NCBI GenBank assembly: GCA_036852015.1
Contig: JAANDG010000105.1
Coordinates: forward strand, 248,001-312,000
Source of the DNA: Pelodera strongyloides
Lineage: Eukaryota > Nematoda > Chromadorea > Rhabditida > Rhabditidae
DNA: 64,000 nucleotides
Direction: 5' to 3'
The translations under genes were made by a program, and so were the position numbers. Position 1 is the stretch's first letter; each line of letters begins with the position of its first letter. The notes under the pieces are model-generated. The model was not told the origin of the DNA. It did no database searches and saw only the letters and a list, made by a program, of their open reading frames with translations. Positions 11,318 to 28,547 of the stretch are shown in pieces.

Positions 11318-13782
11318 TTAATGAAGTCGTGAAGCAAACGAGCGGCGCGCAGGTCTGAAAACAAATATTAACGATATCTTCTTACTGATACTCTCGCTTG
11401 ATTTCATAACTCTCGTGTGCAAAATTACTGGATAAAAATTCACTTTCACAAATAAGCATCGGACTGGGATTGGACCATTAAGGATTTTGCTTTAATTTAT
11501 TAATTACTTTTGTTTCATTACCGTCTTGGCTAGTCAAAATACTACGTAAAATGGGAAAAAACTAACCTCGTGTTGTATCTGTATGTTCCTTGATTAGCCA
11601 ATGAGGCAATTGATGTGAGATCGCGTTCCCTTCTGGTTGATGGTGTATCCAACCAGTACTTAGAAAGAGTTCCCACTGTCATGCACCTCTTCTTGAACAT
11701 ATTGACGGCGTCGTCCATAGGCATATATCTGGCATCAACTAATTTATCAGAAGGAAATGCATACTCAGCATACTTGCTGATTATATAGCTTCTCAACAAA
11801 TTAAAGCCCCGCGCACTATGTTCAAAAAAACCCTTAGAACAATCAGTCTGCATTGAAATAATAATTTTTAGAACTCACCTAACGTATGGTCGAATCGGTG
11901 CCACTGGACGCTCGATTCGTGTCAAGTAGCTTGGTTTAGTATACAATGAAGACCATGTGGTAGTCCTGCCCTCCAAATACCTTCTTACACCAAGGTCTCT
12001 GAGTCCGGTCGAGAGGTTGTATAGCTGAAATGTAGAATATAATACAATTCGGAATGTCGCTACGATAGTTCTCGGTTGTTTCTATATTTTAATGTTGTTG
12101 CTGTATTTTTGTTAAGTGCCAGAGCTGGTTGAAATCGAAAGAAACAATTTATTATTTCTTCACTTCACACTCTGTTTCTGTTAATTACTACTGCCAAAGA
12201 GCCAATTAAAAGTATGTTCTAAATTAAATTTAACGTCGTATTGGTGAATAAATCTCGTGAACCGAGTAGCTTTGTAGCGGGAACTAGCCATGGGATTTCA
12301 TCATTGAATGAAGCCGTCTTTGAATAATCTATTTTATTGTTAACAATGTAATTTGTTTAAATATACCTGGTCTGATTGCGATCTAACACTCACTGATGTG
12401 TCTGGATTTCCGTAGCTGTACCTGAACATATTTTCTATGCAAAGTGATGTTGATGGTTACGCTGTTTTGTAGTGGCAATTGTATAATTATTCATTGAAGC
12501 GTTGTATATTATAGTCTTAAGCAACAAAGGATGGGTCAATTTGCTTCAACTGACTTGACATATGGGAACTTGTCTGTGTAGTGCGGAGTGCTCCTCTGGA
12601 CTCCCACATTTGTGAATGGGGCGGTTTTGGTCAAAGCAGTTGCCTGGAGAGTTCGTCCGAACATCGATACACCTTAATAAGTACAATGCACTAATGTTTA
12701 AACCATGTTGGCACAAGTTCAGTGCTGACAATCTTGGCAGACTCAAAACATAGGAGACTTCTTGAATATGGTGAGTTTTTGCCGATTACAACAGACGATT
12801 GCTCGTAGATGTTTGAGCTCTTCACTTTGATTTTTGCATACCATTACTTTCGACAAATATTTGCTGCACCCAAAGCCATACTGTATCTACCGGTCTAACT
12901 CATACTTCTTTTATTAAGATAACCCGTGAAAAAGACTAATTTTCTAAAATGCATCCTTTAAGTTAGACAAAATTGTTTTAAGTACGAGGTTTTGCCTTGC
13001 TCTGTGCTATTGCTAATGAAATGCGTTTGTTTTCTTTGCGAACGACAGTTGTCTGCTCAGTTACAAAACGTGTTCAATATTTTTACTCGCTTTGTCAACA
13101 GGACAATAAATAGATCAATATATTCACCAGGGAAAAGCTACCTGCTAAAGTACAATCACTAACCAAGTAGTCTATAAGAATGATGGAGTTCAGTAAGAAC
13201 GAAAAAATATGTGCCGCCATAGCTCAGTCGGTTAGAGCGTGGGTCTAATAAGCCCAAGGTCGCAGGTTCGACCCCTGCTGGCGGCAAAGTTTTGCGGAAG
13301 GCTAACGTAAAAATTTTCTATGCGACAAAATCTACGGCAGTGTATTTTTGCGCTACTAGAAGTTGAGAGTTGCAACGATTCCCGCAAATAAAGTACTCTT
13401 TCTAATCATTTAATGTGGAAGCTGACGTGTCCGCTTCAATGAGGTATGTTTTCACAGTTGTGTCTTTTACTTTACATGCATTTGTTTGTAAATTTGTTAA
13501 ATAAAATATGATTGTGTTTGTGAAGAACGCCGTCCTAAATTTGCCCAAGTGTTCCGAAATCACAGGAAAAGTGAACAAACGAGCATTATCCCGAAAATAG
13601 TGCCTGAAAGGGCAACTACAATAAAAGACGGGTCGATTCCCGAGTAAGGCACTTTATCGATTGATGGGCGATCGATAATCCTACCGGATCGGGACATTGA
13701 TCGGGCCATGTATCCGCCTCCGTATCCGTACAACGGCATCGAGAACGAGGAGCTTCTCGAGAGTCCAGCGAATGAATTTGAC
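11318..13782 (-). CDS. Uncharacterised basic Ser/Tyr/Arg-rich protein, about 211 residues
   Basis: Six exons close in phase: 13685-13782, 12555-12672, 12367-12421, 11879-12024, 11567-11791, 11318-11354. The proposed ATG is at 13739 and the stop TAA at 11318. An upstream TTTTTCAG at 13783 could be a trans-splice acceptor. The protein starts with a Gly/Tyr-rich stretch (MPLYGYGGGYMARSMSRSG), has many Tyr, Arg and Thr residues (TPHYTDKFPYVKYSYGNPD, RRYLEGRTTTWSSLYTKPSY), a long central exon (SKYAEYAFPSDKLVDARYMP, KKRCMTVGTLSKYWLDT) and a basic tail (PARRSFASRLH). There is no signal peptide, membrane helix or recognised domain, which suggests a cytoplasmic, perhaps cytoskeletal, protein; that is inference. 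The weakest junction is the 11791 acceptor (TTGTTGAG). The true 5' end may lie further upstream, where two candidate first exons are noted. Confidence 0.7.
13213..13286 (+). tRNA. tRNA-Ile(AAT)
   Basis: A complete 74-base cloverleaf. The acceptor GCCGCCA pairs with TGGCGGC, the D arm is GCTC...GAGC, and the anticodon stem TGGGT/GCCCA has loop CTAATAA (anticodon AAT, 13247-13249). The T arm is GCAGG TTCGACC CCTGC and the discriminator is A. It lies inside an intron of the minus-strand gene at 11318-13782, on the opposite strand. Confidence 0.95.
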
Positions 13783-16700
13783 CTGAAAAATCATTCACAT
13801 TTATTCAAATACCCGTGCGGCGGCAAAAGCAGAGCAGCTTAATGTTTGGTCTACTTTCCAGCTTCAACCAAAAAATAATACTTCATCTCGTTAGGAATCA
13901 TGTGTGGCAAACGTATTGACATTTGACGTTGTATTAACGGCGAAATTCGCAAAATATTCGCAAGAAGCAAGTAGCAGACGGCATTGTTCAGATATGTAGA
14001 TTGCGTGAACGTTATTGCTTTGTTGTTTGTTTGATCTATGTTGTTAATGAAGGGTGCACTACTTGACTACTATAACTTATCGTTTCATACAGTGACCCAA
14101 CAAGGGACTGCTTACTGAAACTGTCGTAGCATTTCATTGCGACGCAGGATTACTCGTTTCCGTCTAGAAAACACAAATTCTCATTTTCCTATTATCGGTG
14201 TTGGATGTCTATGTCTATTTGTCAGTAAAGATCGATTGCTTTCCTGAGGTTAAACCCTCACGAGAAGCTGAGCGTCATCCATCAATAAAAAAAATCGATA
14301 AATAGAACAAAAACCAATTTCCTTAACTACGAAATTACCGTTTGAGCGCCGATGATCTCACATCACTTCGGCTCTTCGTTAGGGGGGAGATTTGATGATA
14401 TGACGGGGAAGTATACAAGTCGCCCATTCGCCTAAAACAAGTAGATATCGATTTTTGAGAGTCGCAAAAAAGCAAACTATGCTGACAGTAAAAATAGACA
14501 AAAAATTTAGTCGTATGGGGAAAAAATCAAAGTTATCGTTAAAATGAGCACTGCAAAATATACGGAACAACTCACAACGCCGTTCCGTGGCAATTGAGAA
14601 CAGATGCGCCAGATGGCAAGAATAGAAACGATTAGTTCTGTTTTTGATGTGTTTTTACCAATATCCAAGCAGTACGTTGTATTTTGATAAAGAACAGGAT
14701 ATACGAGTATAGATTTTTTTTCTGGATCTGAATACAGACCTGACAGTAAATGAGGTGAATTTACATCATGCAAGTCATGGAATGAACTCGAAGAGTTTGT
14801 AAATTCAAGGAAAAATGATATGCGAACGGCCTCGTATATTTTCTAAACACAAATAAAGAATAAAAAATGTATTTTAATATCTTAATAGGATATCTTAATA
14901 GGATAGGATATGGATTACTCTCACACGGTAGCCTTTGTGCGTATATAATCGATAAAGCCAACTTTATTCACTAACATAGCGCAGCGGTAACAGTTCTTTC
15001 AATTTTACATACAGAGACATTTCCGGTACCTAGAACACATTTTTGAAGGAAAAAGAGACCATGAAGAAAAATGTATTACTGGGACCTTCCGCATGCTTAC
15101 TTTCGGTGTATGTTCTGTTGGCGTAGGCGTTAAATGGGGGAGGTCATAGAGATTGTTCTCCATTCAACCGTCAAGACCCAACAGCTGACGGAATGAAGAA
15201 ATTGACTGCGTGTTTTTTTTATTCGCAAACAATAGCGAAAAAAAAAACAGACGTCTTGTATTTCTCCACTTAAGAACTATGCGTGTTCGATGCGGTGGAA
15301 ACTAACTCATGTTTTGGGGAACGAAATTGAGAATTTTTCGAAATTAAGTTGAATATCCAAGGAAAACGTGCACCATGAATCCACCCAAACTAATACTTTG
15401 ATTCATTAAATTTAGTTGATAAGGAAACAAAATACACACTATGAGCGAAAATATGCAAAAGGTATAATTGGATGAAAAGTCGAAAATAAATTCAGTTTAC
15501 ATATACAACGAAAATAAAAGTACATTCAGTTTAAAAAAAGATAGCCTCTACATTTTCTACGATCAGTTTACATTTTGTTTATGGCCCAAAAATATTTTGT
15601 ATAAATATTGAAGAGTTAATGAACCAAAAAAAGCATTTATTATGTAACCTGACTATACATGGCTTATTATTAGGTGTCGTTGTATAAAGAATGATTTTTA
15701 AATCGATTGACTGTAAAAGCATTAGCTGCTCAAGAGTGACGCAATAGAAAACACGCAAAATAATGTGGCGAATTATCTGTGAAAAGCTTTCTCCTCTTTT
15801 TCTGACATTACACAGCACGGCAGCAACCAACAACCTCTGGTCCAGAAAAATATAAAGAAAAGCGGATTTTGGAAATTTTGAGGGAAATTTGCATGCTAGA
15901 CAATCAAATGCATATTCATATGTATTTTTGAATTAAAACGGTGAAGATTCGGGTATCTTGTTTCGGTAACTCGGTGCTTCTGTGCATTCAGGCTCTGACT
16001 CTTTGTTTATAATTTATTAATAGACTGGTGGTAGACTAAATTCTGAAAACTCACAAGTAATCACCGCTGGTACATATGCAAAGTCTTAAAGGGATAGGAT
16101 CTATTCAAGGCAAACCTTTTTGAATACTTACTTTGCAGTATCGCGCGGTTATTTGAGTACACATGGAAATACAGCGTGCAATATTAGTTTCAAAAACCTT
16201 GTGTTACACCAATTTAACTGATTGCTGACTGATTGGTTGATTAAGTAATCGATTGATTGCTCACCTGCTTATTGGAAGTGTCCATCTCGTCATCGACCAT
16301 TTCCTGATACCGTTACAAAAGAGCAGCACCCCATACAGGAGACGAGCTATACTACGACGAAGGCGGTCTGAAATACTGAAATACTGACTTGATACTACAC
16401 CGCACGACTAGCGTTCCTATACTTGCACCGCCATTTCATGGCGCTTGTGCGGCGATCAACTCGCAACAGCCGAAATCATAGGCAAATGTGCGCCATGTTA
16501 TGTTGATGATTTTTCTAATTCAAGCATCAAGCAGTTTTTCAAAAGTTCGTTGTCATCAAACGATTAGTCTATACAATCAATTTCCAATGAGAAGTTGCTA
16601 TTAGATGTTCTTCATATCCCGTTTTAATAATTTATTGCGTACACATATAAAGATTTGTGAATATGAAAACACACACACACACACCGAAATAGTTTTAATG

Positions 16701-17660
16701 TCCGTCAACCAGATACCACTAATCTTCTCACTGGCACCACGCTTAAATCCGTGGTTGCCGTGCAATTAGCATAGAGAGCTGGACTTATCCTTACTACTAA
16801 ATATGTCGGTAATACAGGCGGAAAATAGCATGCGATAGCAGCGAATTAGACGAATGCATATGCGAGGGATTGTTTGTTTGAGGAGAGTGCATAGTGATAT
16901 ATTTACCTAACCTAGGTAACTACTGACCCTGTCACAGCTACATGCAAACATGACCCTCCATTCCTATTCCACAAAGCCATTCCGGAATGAAGCCAAACTC
17001 CACTTGGCAATCGGCCAACTGCCTCTGAATAAATAATTATTTAATTTATAAATTTTTGTCGGGTATCATTAACATTGATTAAGTCATCATTTTTTATACC
17101 TCTTATTAGGAGTTCAACAAACTTTTTAGTTTTTACTCTCAGTTTTCATGGTATAGTTGGGACACATTATCTTAAAAATACACTGATCCTTTCTGAGCTT
17201 ATTACTGTATTCATACCATTTTCGGCGCTTTTTCACATAGTTCCTATGAGTCACTTTCGTTTGGCCTATCGATTCCAATCGCCCTTTTCTATCTGAATCT
17301 CCACGACATTTCTCACATTCTTATCTATTCCTACGTCTATTTTTTTGCGAATTAAGTTTACATTTTTTATTTATTAAGTAAATCATGTTGTGAGTGTTCT
17401 GATCTTGCCATTAGAAACAGTAAAGAAAACTAATTAATTACTGTGGTGGTCAAACATGAAATTTGTTTGGATTTTGTACACCGCTCGAATCTAGTTGACA
17501 GTCACATCTTGACACTTTTGTGAAATATTTATTGATCTGTTTCCCTTAAAGGATATGTAGAACTTCCGTTGCACTTTACTAAACCACTTATTCCTACATT
17601 TCTTTTGTACGCACGGTTCGCCTGCGTGGTATTTCCATGTTAATCAGTTGAATTTTTCAG
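13783..17660. other. Intergenic or 5' region with two candidate first exons on the minus strand
   Basis: Two short open segments end in good donors on the minus strand: 15101-15163 (ATG, 21 codons, MENNLYDLPHLTPTPTEHTP then K, donor GTAAGC) and 16265-16300 (ATG, 12 codons, MVDDEMDTSNKQ, donor GTGAGC). Both end in phase 0, whereas the exon at 13782 needs phase 2 if read from upstream. They would therefore need an unseen linking exon, or they belong to another transcript. The rest is AT-rich without recognisable coding sequence. Confidence 0.3.
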
Positions 17661-17676
17661 AATGGCGTAGGTTTCA

Positions 17677-22089
<4,413 letters not shown>

Positions 22090-22096
22090 ATCATTA

Positions 22097-22143
22097 TATG
22101 AGGGCATTCGGATTTTGTTATATGAGAGCATTCGGATTTTTTT
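22097..22143 (+). repeat. Imperfect direct repeat (about 23 bp x 2) in the 3' UTR
   Basis: ATATGAGGGCATTCGGATTT is followed directly by ATATGAGAGCATTCGGATTT, just after the stop codon of the cholinesterase-like gene. AATAAA at about 22605 and 22853 are candidate polyadenylation signals for this transcript. Confidence 0.7.
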
Positions 22144-23081
22144 TGTATCGATGCACACATTCTCCAATGGATGATAAATGCATCAACTGGAATCAGTTAA
22201 CATTTAACCAAGTGATTCACATTCTACTTATTAGCAGCTCACCATCTCACTACTCATATTCGATACGGGTCTTGGAATCCTTTCAGTTTCATTATAGTAT
22301 TTATTAAGTATTTTGTAATTATTAACAATTGCTCCTAATAAGCCGTTGGACGTGTCTAATTCAGGAAATTCATACGTATTCTTATTAAATATACGCATCG
22401 TGTCATTTGTTCTTCCTTTCTAACCTCTTGGTATACTATGTTCATGAACAGTATCGTGTTGCTTTAGACTTTAGCAAATTGATCATTTTGTTGTTACTTA
22501 TGTGTGACTACCAATTATCTCAACGTGCAGGTGTAACTGATTCTACCAGACGATTTTTATCTTTCTGAAGTCGTTCTCATTGTCCGTGGCATCATTTTGC
22601 TTTTAATAAATGGATTTGTGTTGTTTTCGTAGAGAATGTATGCAACGTAATATACGAAAGTGTTCAACAAATATGGTGCATAGCAACGCCCGAAAATAAT
22701 GGACCAGAAAATATTGTTGAATGTGTATACATCGGTCGAAATTTATATAGTTTGCACATCTCAATACCGCTTATATTAAAATGTATCAAGTTTTCTACTT
22801 CTTTTCTTGTATTTCATATATGCGTCATTGTTGTTCGTTATTTTTCAACCAAATAAAGCCTATGACAGACAAAAATTTTCTTAAACTATTGTTATTCGGA
22901 ATGATTCCCTAATCACGTGCCCAACGAAATTGTCATATCTTTGGCGCATATTTTCGAGTTTCATTTTAATTTGTTTGTGTCAATGAAACAACTGGTTCGT
23001 ACCTTCAGGGAAGTTTACTAGGTGATGAATAGAAACAAAACAGTCATTCTCAGCGCTCCCAAACCCTAAGAAAATGAGGAA

Positions 23082-26000
23082 ATGTCTTCGGCTGTTGATT
23101 TAAAAAGAGGCAAATTGACCGAGCGAATTGGGGATGCCGAAGGAACGCATTTACCAAATAAAACGACGAAAAACAAGGAGCTATCATCACAGGTAACTTA
23201 GGCCAGAGAAAATTAGGCTTTGGATTTACTTGGTTACTCTTGATATCGATCTGATCAAAGCTTCATGTTGCACTGTTTTGTTAATGTTAAGTAATTAATG
23301 CAACAGAGATTCAGATAGAGGAAAAACGAGTCCTTCTTGAGCGCCTTGTGAAGAATGTGTCCAAAAGTAAAACCGACATGGAAGCTCTCGAGCATGATGT
23401 TTCTGAGTTAGAAGGCAGAAAACATGAGTATATGGTATTCCTTTACTTTTTTTGAAAGCATAGCCCACAATGTGTCGACCTTTCTTGTTTTATCCGGCCA
23501 GAAAAAAATAACTGTAATTGAGACTAAATACAAACAATACTTCGCAGTGTTAAAAAAAACAATAGTAATTTATTGAGCGAAAGGTTTGCGTTATACAGAA
23601 CTGGTGTTGTTAACAATTTTAAGTTGCCAACTCCTTTTAGTCGTCCATGAAATATCACAATTCGACAATTGATAAAAACACTGAAGAACGGGACAGTATA
23701 GAAACAGAAAATTCGGCACTCAAGAGGGAAATGGCCATTTGGAAAGCACAAGTGCACAGGGAGGAAAAGAAACTGAGGTAAACAGGCTAATCATCCATCT
23801 GATTCTTATTTTTATTATGAGCACACCTGCGCATGCTGAGCCATCGCTTGCTTGGTATTCATATAACCTGTCATTTAACCATTTCCAGAGAAATGACCGC
23901 AAAAGCGCAAAAGAAGGAAGAAGAACACGACAGGTCTACAAAAAAAGGTTCGTTTTACAATTAAGTTCATTTTCTCCGCTTTTTCTGGTCGCACAATAAG
24001 GTGTTTATTGTGATTTGGTCACGAAGTTTTGGTTTTGATAAAATGAAGTTTCCAGAAGATCTACAAAAAGAGATGAACATCAAACAGAAAGACGGCAGTG
24101 AAACTGCCAATGAGAAAAAACTAGTGAGCACTAGCAAGCACAGGCAAATGACCAAGGTATGAACCTAACCATTCTCGAAGTTCACAGTTTCGCTTATGGC
24201 AGAGGTCCTGCGCAGCTGGCGACGAGTTTCTGATGACAAATTTCACGACGTCTTCGGGTTTTTCGGTTAAAATTATGAAGAAATGGTTTTATTCTATTTT
24301 TATTTTTATTGTTTATGTAGGAAACTGTTGACCGTTTCGAAGAAACGAAACACAGCTCCCACCGTCCACATGTGCAATCAGCCGAGAAACGTGCTACTTC
24401 AGGTAATATGGTTAACAATTGATAAATAGTGTATCTTTAATAAAATGAATATATTGGCAAGGCAGGCGATCAAAACATTGTTTCAGAGTATGAGGCGACC
24501 GTGCAAGGAACATCTCATGATACAAAACATGAGCAGCAAGAGTACGCAATTACTCAAGTAAGCCTTGTTCACTCTCATATAGATTGGCCATCGCTCAATT
24601 CATAATTCATAGTCTGTTCAGTTTAGGAGAAGCTCAGCGAGATAGACAATAGTATCGACAACCACGAGAAGATATGGATTACACTGCAGGATCAGGTGAA
24701 TACCTAAAGTGTTGTCATAGCTGCAAAAAAACACAGCATAAAAAATATAACTAAAATAAAAGGATTAGGCTCAACGCTCCCCGGCATCCGAAGTGCTAGG
24801 AAACTTTATTAAAAAGTACATTTGCGATAAATTTAGATCTCAAGAGCAGAATTCGATTTGACAGAACTGAAGGCCAGGGATCATCAATTTGTTCCAAGTT
24901 CACGTTCAGTGGATGGCATAAGGTTGGAAATTGACGTCCCATAAACATCCATTTTCTTCTTCTGTGTAAAGTGACATTTCATAAAGGAAGAAAATTAATT
25001 ATTTTGCCTTTGCCGTCATTACAAATAGAGGAGGATGTAGTGTTTTTGTATTGTGCAAGGTTTTCCCTGATAAAACCGAATCCTTTTAGAAACTCAACGG
25101 GACGCGGAAGCTCGCGAAAATCTAGAACTTCGAGCAAAAGCAGGAAAATAAGGCGTCCAGACGCTGAGGATGGGTTGCGGGAAACAGAAGACCTCATTCA
25201 TTCTCGCGGAATAAGGACGACGTCCACTGAGGTAATCAGAGTGTGTATTGTTGTAGCAAAATTAAAGGTATTATAGGAGTGAGTTCCTTGTGAATGAGCC
25301 GCTTATTGCCAGTAAAGGAGGTTTTAAAGATGACGTAGCAAATTAATTTGTGCACAAGAATATATTCAGGATGATTCGCATGAAAACTCATCGGATGGCG
25401 AAACAATAACGGACATGGTTTGTTGTTCTACTAGACTATATTTGAAGTCAAAACTGTGGTGAATTAACTCATACTTTTTCAATATTGAACAGATTTCTCA
25501 GAGATTTTCATATGAACAAGATGCAGCACAAACACACCTTGCTGTCTATACACAGCTTCAAAAATTCCATTCTAAGGTGACAAAATCGAAGTTGATTCTT
25601 ACCGAAACTGAGAACAGTGAAATATCACCGTCAGTAGGAAGAATTCAATCGATATCTAGAGCTAACGAGTTACGAAGCAGGAGGACAAAGGTGGGACACT
25701 CTTTATTATATAATATCAAGATTATCTTTAGGTTTAATTACTGAAGTGTGATTATTTATTCTTGTTTTATTTAAAGAACAATCTATTTATAGAGTCGCAG
25801 TCATATTGATACCAGAGCTTCGGACACAAATTCACTTCGAAATGATGTGGCTCGTTTAATAGAAGAAAAGATTCGATTGGAAAATAGACGAGAGCAAGTC
25901 ACTCATGAGTTGCAGGTTTTTCCCTTTCTGATTTTTGTGTCATTTTAGCGTATGTATGAGTGCAACTCTGCTCATCGAACGAGTACCCACGCACAGCCGA

Positions 26001-27239
26001 ACTTAGGGAATAAAAACCAGAAAGGGACACCTCGGGTACTTAGGTCACAGCAGAAGGTCTACTGGTTGAGACTCAGTTTCTGGTCATGAGTACTGTTTGA
26101 GAACGAAACCTCGCAGTTTCTTTCGGGTTACCATGAAGTATTTTTTTAGAAAACGTCTTTGGAGATTCAAAGTCATCGAAGAAACTTTAGTGCTGTACAG
26201 AAAAAGGCAGAAATGGAGCAACAACAACGAATGTCGGAGAGAGCACAACAGGAAGAGACGCGACGAGAGCAGGTACTTTACATGTCCTCCGGAAAATAAC
26301 ACATTTATAACCAGAGCGGAAGTACTAAACATAGGTTCAGGACACAGTGGTTAAACGCGCTCTATTACCTGTTACAAGAGTGTAAGAGTGTCTGAGATAC
26401 CTTCACAAAGAATAAGTAACAAACCCCACATAGACGAATGACTAGCCTTTGAAAGATAAATTTTGTATGTTCCAGGCAGCTCATTTCGCAAATTTAACTG
26501 AAGCGCTGGAAATCGAAACTAACCATCTCCAGGAACAACTTCACAATATAACCAAAGAATTGAGCATTATTGGGCTAACTAAAACCGAGCTCTTTCACAA
26601 GTTACAAAATGTTACTGATTGGCAGAAGAAAGTTAACTCAAAGGTTTGCTTTTTCGACTGTTGATTTTGGAAACCAGACGGTAACAAAATCATGCATCTT
26701 TCCCATCAAAATCTTTACAGTTACGAGCGAGACGATTATCCATATACAAGCACATTTGAAAATAAACTGACGGAGACATTTTCATCCTCATAGTTCAGGA
26801 GCACCGTTCTGTAGAGGAAAATCTACTATCTCTAAAGAACAAGGCGCGCAGTTGCGAAGAAGAACTCAGTGCTTTGATGGTCGTTCTAGAGGAAGCCAGG
26901 AGTCGAAACAGAGTTGTGAAGGATGACCTCTCCGTTGTCAAACCGTATTGTGGGTTCACGTTTTCATGCCAACTGGTATTTTGTGAAGATGTGTCCAACG
27001 TCTAATAAAAACTGCCATTCGTCTACGGTACTGATCAGGTACTTTTCTAACCATAGTGGCTCTAGCTTATTTTTTGACTTAGACCTAGCGATGTAGTATG
27101 TACATTTACAGTTTCCGAACAGTGTGACTACGACTCATTGATAGAATACGAAAAACAGCTTGACAAACGTATAAAGGAGCAGTCTTCATTGGAGAGTTCC
27201 CGACAGTGGAAGAAGGACGGAGATTTGGTTCTCGATTAG
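23082..27239 (+). CDS. Coiled-coil protein of unknown function, about 646 residues, 18 short exons
   Basis: Exons: 23082-23192, 23315-23434, 23641-23777, 23889-23947, 24056-24156, 24321-24402, 24487-24557, 24627-24695, 24769-24792, 24837-24922, 25090-25231, 25370-25417, 25493-25690, 25793-25915, 26150-26272, 26476-26643, 26799-26949, 27112-27239. All phases agree and the frame ends in TAG. There is no signal peptide or membrane helix. The sequence is rich in Glu, Lys, Gln and Arg with heptad-like stretches, for example residues around ERLVKNVSKSKTDMEALEHD, VARLIEEKIRLENRREQVTH and LTEALEIETNHLQEQLHNIT. A Ser/Arg-rich low-complexity segment (RGSSRKSRTSSKSRKIRRP) lies near the middle, followed by an acidic patch. 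The length and interrupted heptads suggest a rod or scaffold, possibly centrosomal or cytoskeletal, but no family is recognised. The least certain junctions are the 44-base intron 24793-24836 and the donor at 26950. AATAAA occurs near 27289. Confidence 0.75.
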
Positions 27240-28547
27240 TGTAGTACCAGACTGCAAATATCGTTTTATATCTTTATTAAAAAAGAAACGAAATAAATAA
27301 ATTTACAGTAATAATAGGAAAAGTGTAAAGGAGAGTATTGACTGATAGATAAAGTGTATCATGTTCTTGAACATGATAACCCCGTTTCGACCCTGATCGT
27401 ATATATCAACAACCCACCGGCTATATTTACGTCTTTATTAGAATTTTTGGTAAATGTTATTCTTATTTATTCACTGAACCTCTGATGCTTTCTCTTCTTG
27501 ATGTATTTCTTTCATATTTTCGGTGCCTTTCTTCTCGTTCACTATTCATGTTATTAAAAAAAAACTCTGAAAAAGTAGTTGCCGTTTGAACCCGGTACAT
27601 TTGCTTTTGTTTTTGATGTTACAAAAATCGCTCAATAAAATTGCTTGCCAAATAGAATTTTTCTCTCCGTTAGACTAACGCTCTGAAACAGAACAACTTT
27701 AAATCTTTTTTTTTCTCGTTAGTTGCTAATGAACTGCTTTCACTTCATCAAACGAACTTGTGAGGTATATGTGATCTCCATGGTGTTATTTAATAAATTG
27801 GTAATTACTTAATAAATAAAATGTTGTAATTTTGTGATTCTCTTTGACCACGTGTTTCATTGTGCGGTAATATATACTAGAGTTTTTCATAAGACTACCA
27901 GATGCAAATATACATAAAAGGGCATGCATCCGTTTGCATAACCCATTTCACCGACCTGGTGCCCTTCTTCCATAATTGGTTATGTATTGCGTAGTGCGAT
28001 TCAACCAAACTCTTCAAATGCTGAGTATCGTCAACCGCGGGTGCGAGTTGCTTCATAGTTCCCCGTAGTTTATTAATTTATTTGATTATTTTATTACTTT
28101 TCCACCACATTTTGCCTTTAACATTGAAAACGTTTCCTTTCATCGAATATTAAACATTATTTGCTTGCTTTATTTCAAGTAACCAAAAACCTCATAGTCT
28201 CAAAGCATACACTGGATCGGACTGCTGTTTTTCCCCATTAATGTTATCATTATTTCTCGAGCAAAACTAAAATGAACCCATATCGCTCGATTATCTCTCG
28301 GTCAGATCCTTCGTTTTGCGGATGGAAAGAAAAAACGATTGAAAAAGTGAAACATCCACCTTCCTAAATTTGGGGCGAGAGTTTCACTCCACACCGGTTC
28401 TCCCCCAGTGTGCACTTTCACCTTTAATATTAGCCGGTCTCCTCGTGGATACTTTATTCGTTTTACTATTTTACAATAAATAAATGGTTTTCGTTGTTGT
28501 GGCAATATTTTTACACATTTTTCCAATATCTTACATTTCTTCCAGAA
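27240..28547. other. Intergenic between the coiled-coil and DB-domain genes
   Basis: No coding exon is recognised. It contains the probable 3' end of the coiled-coil gene (ACGAAATAAATAAATTT near 27287) and a pyrimidine-rich tract ending in TTTCTTCCAG just before the next ATG, a likely trans-splice or 5' UTR acceptor. Confidence 0.5.

Noticed and set aside
13685..13782. Alternative frame of the first exon (beginning VKFIRWTLEKL)
   Set aside because: It is open and phase-compatible only if exon 12555-12672 is skipped; the Gly/Tyr/Ser frame joins all six exons.
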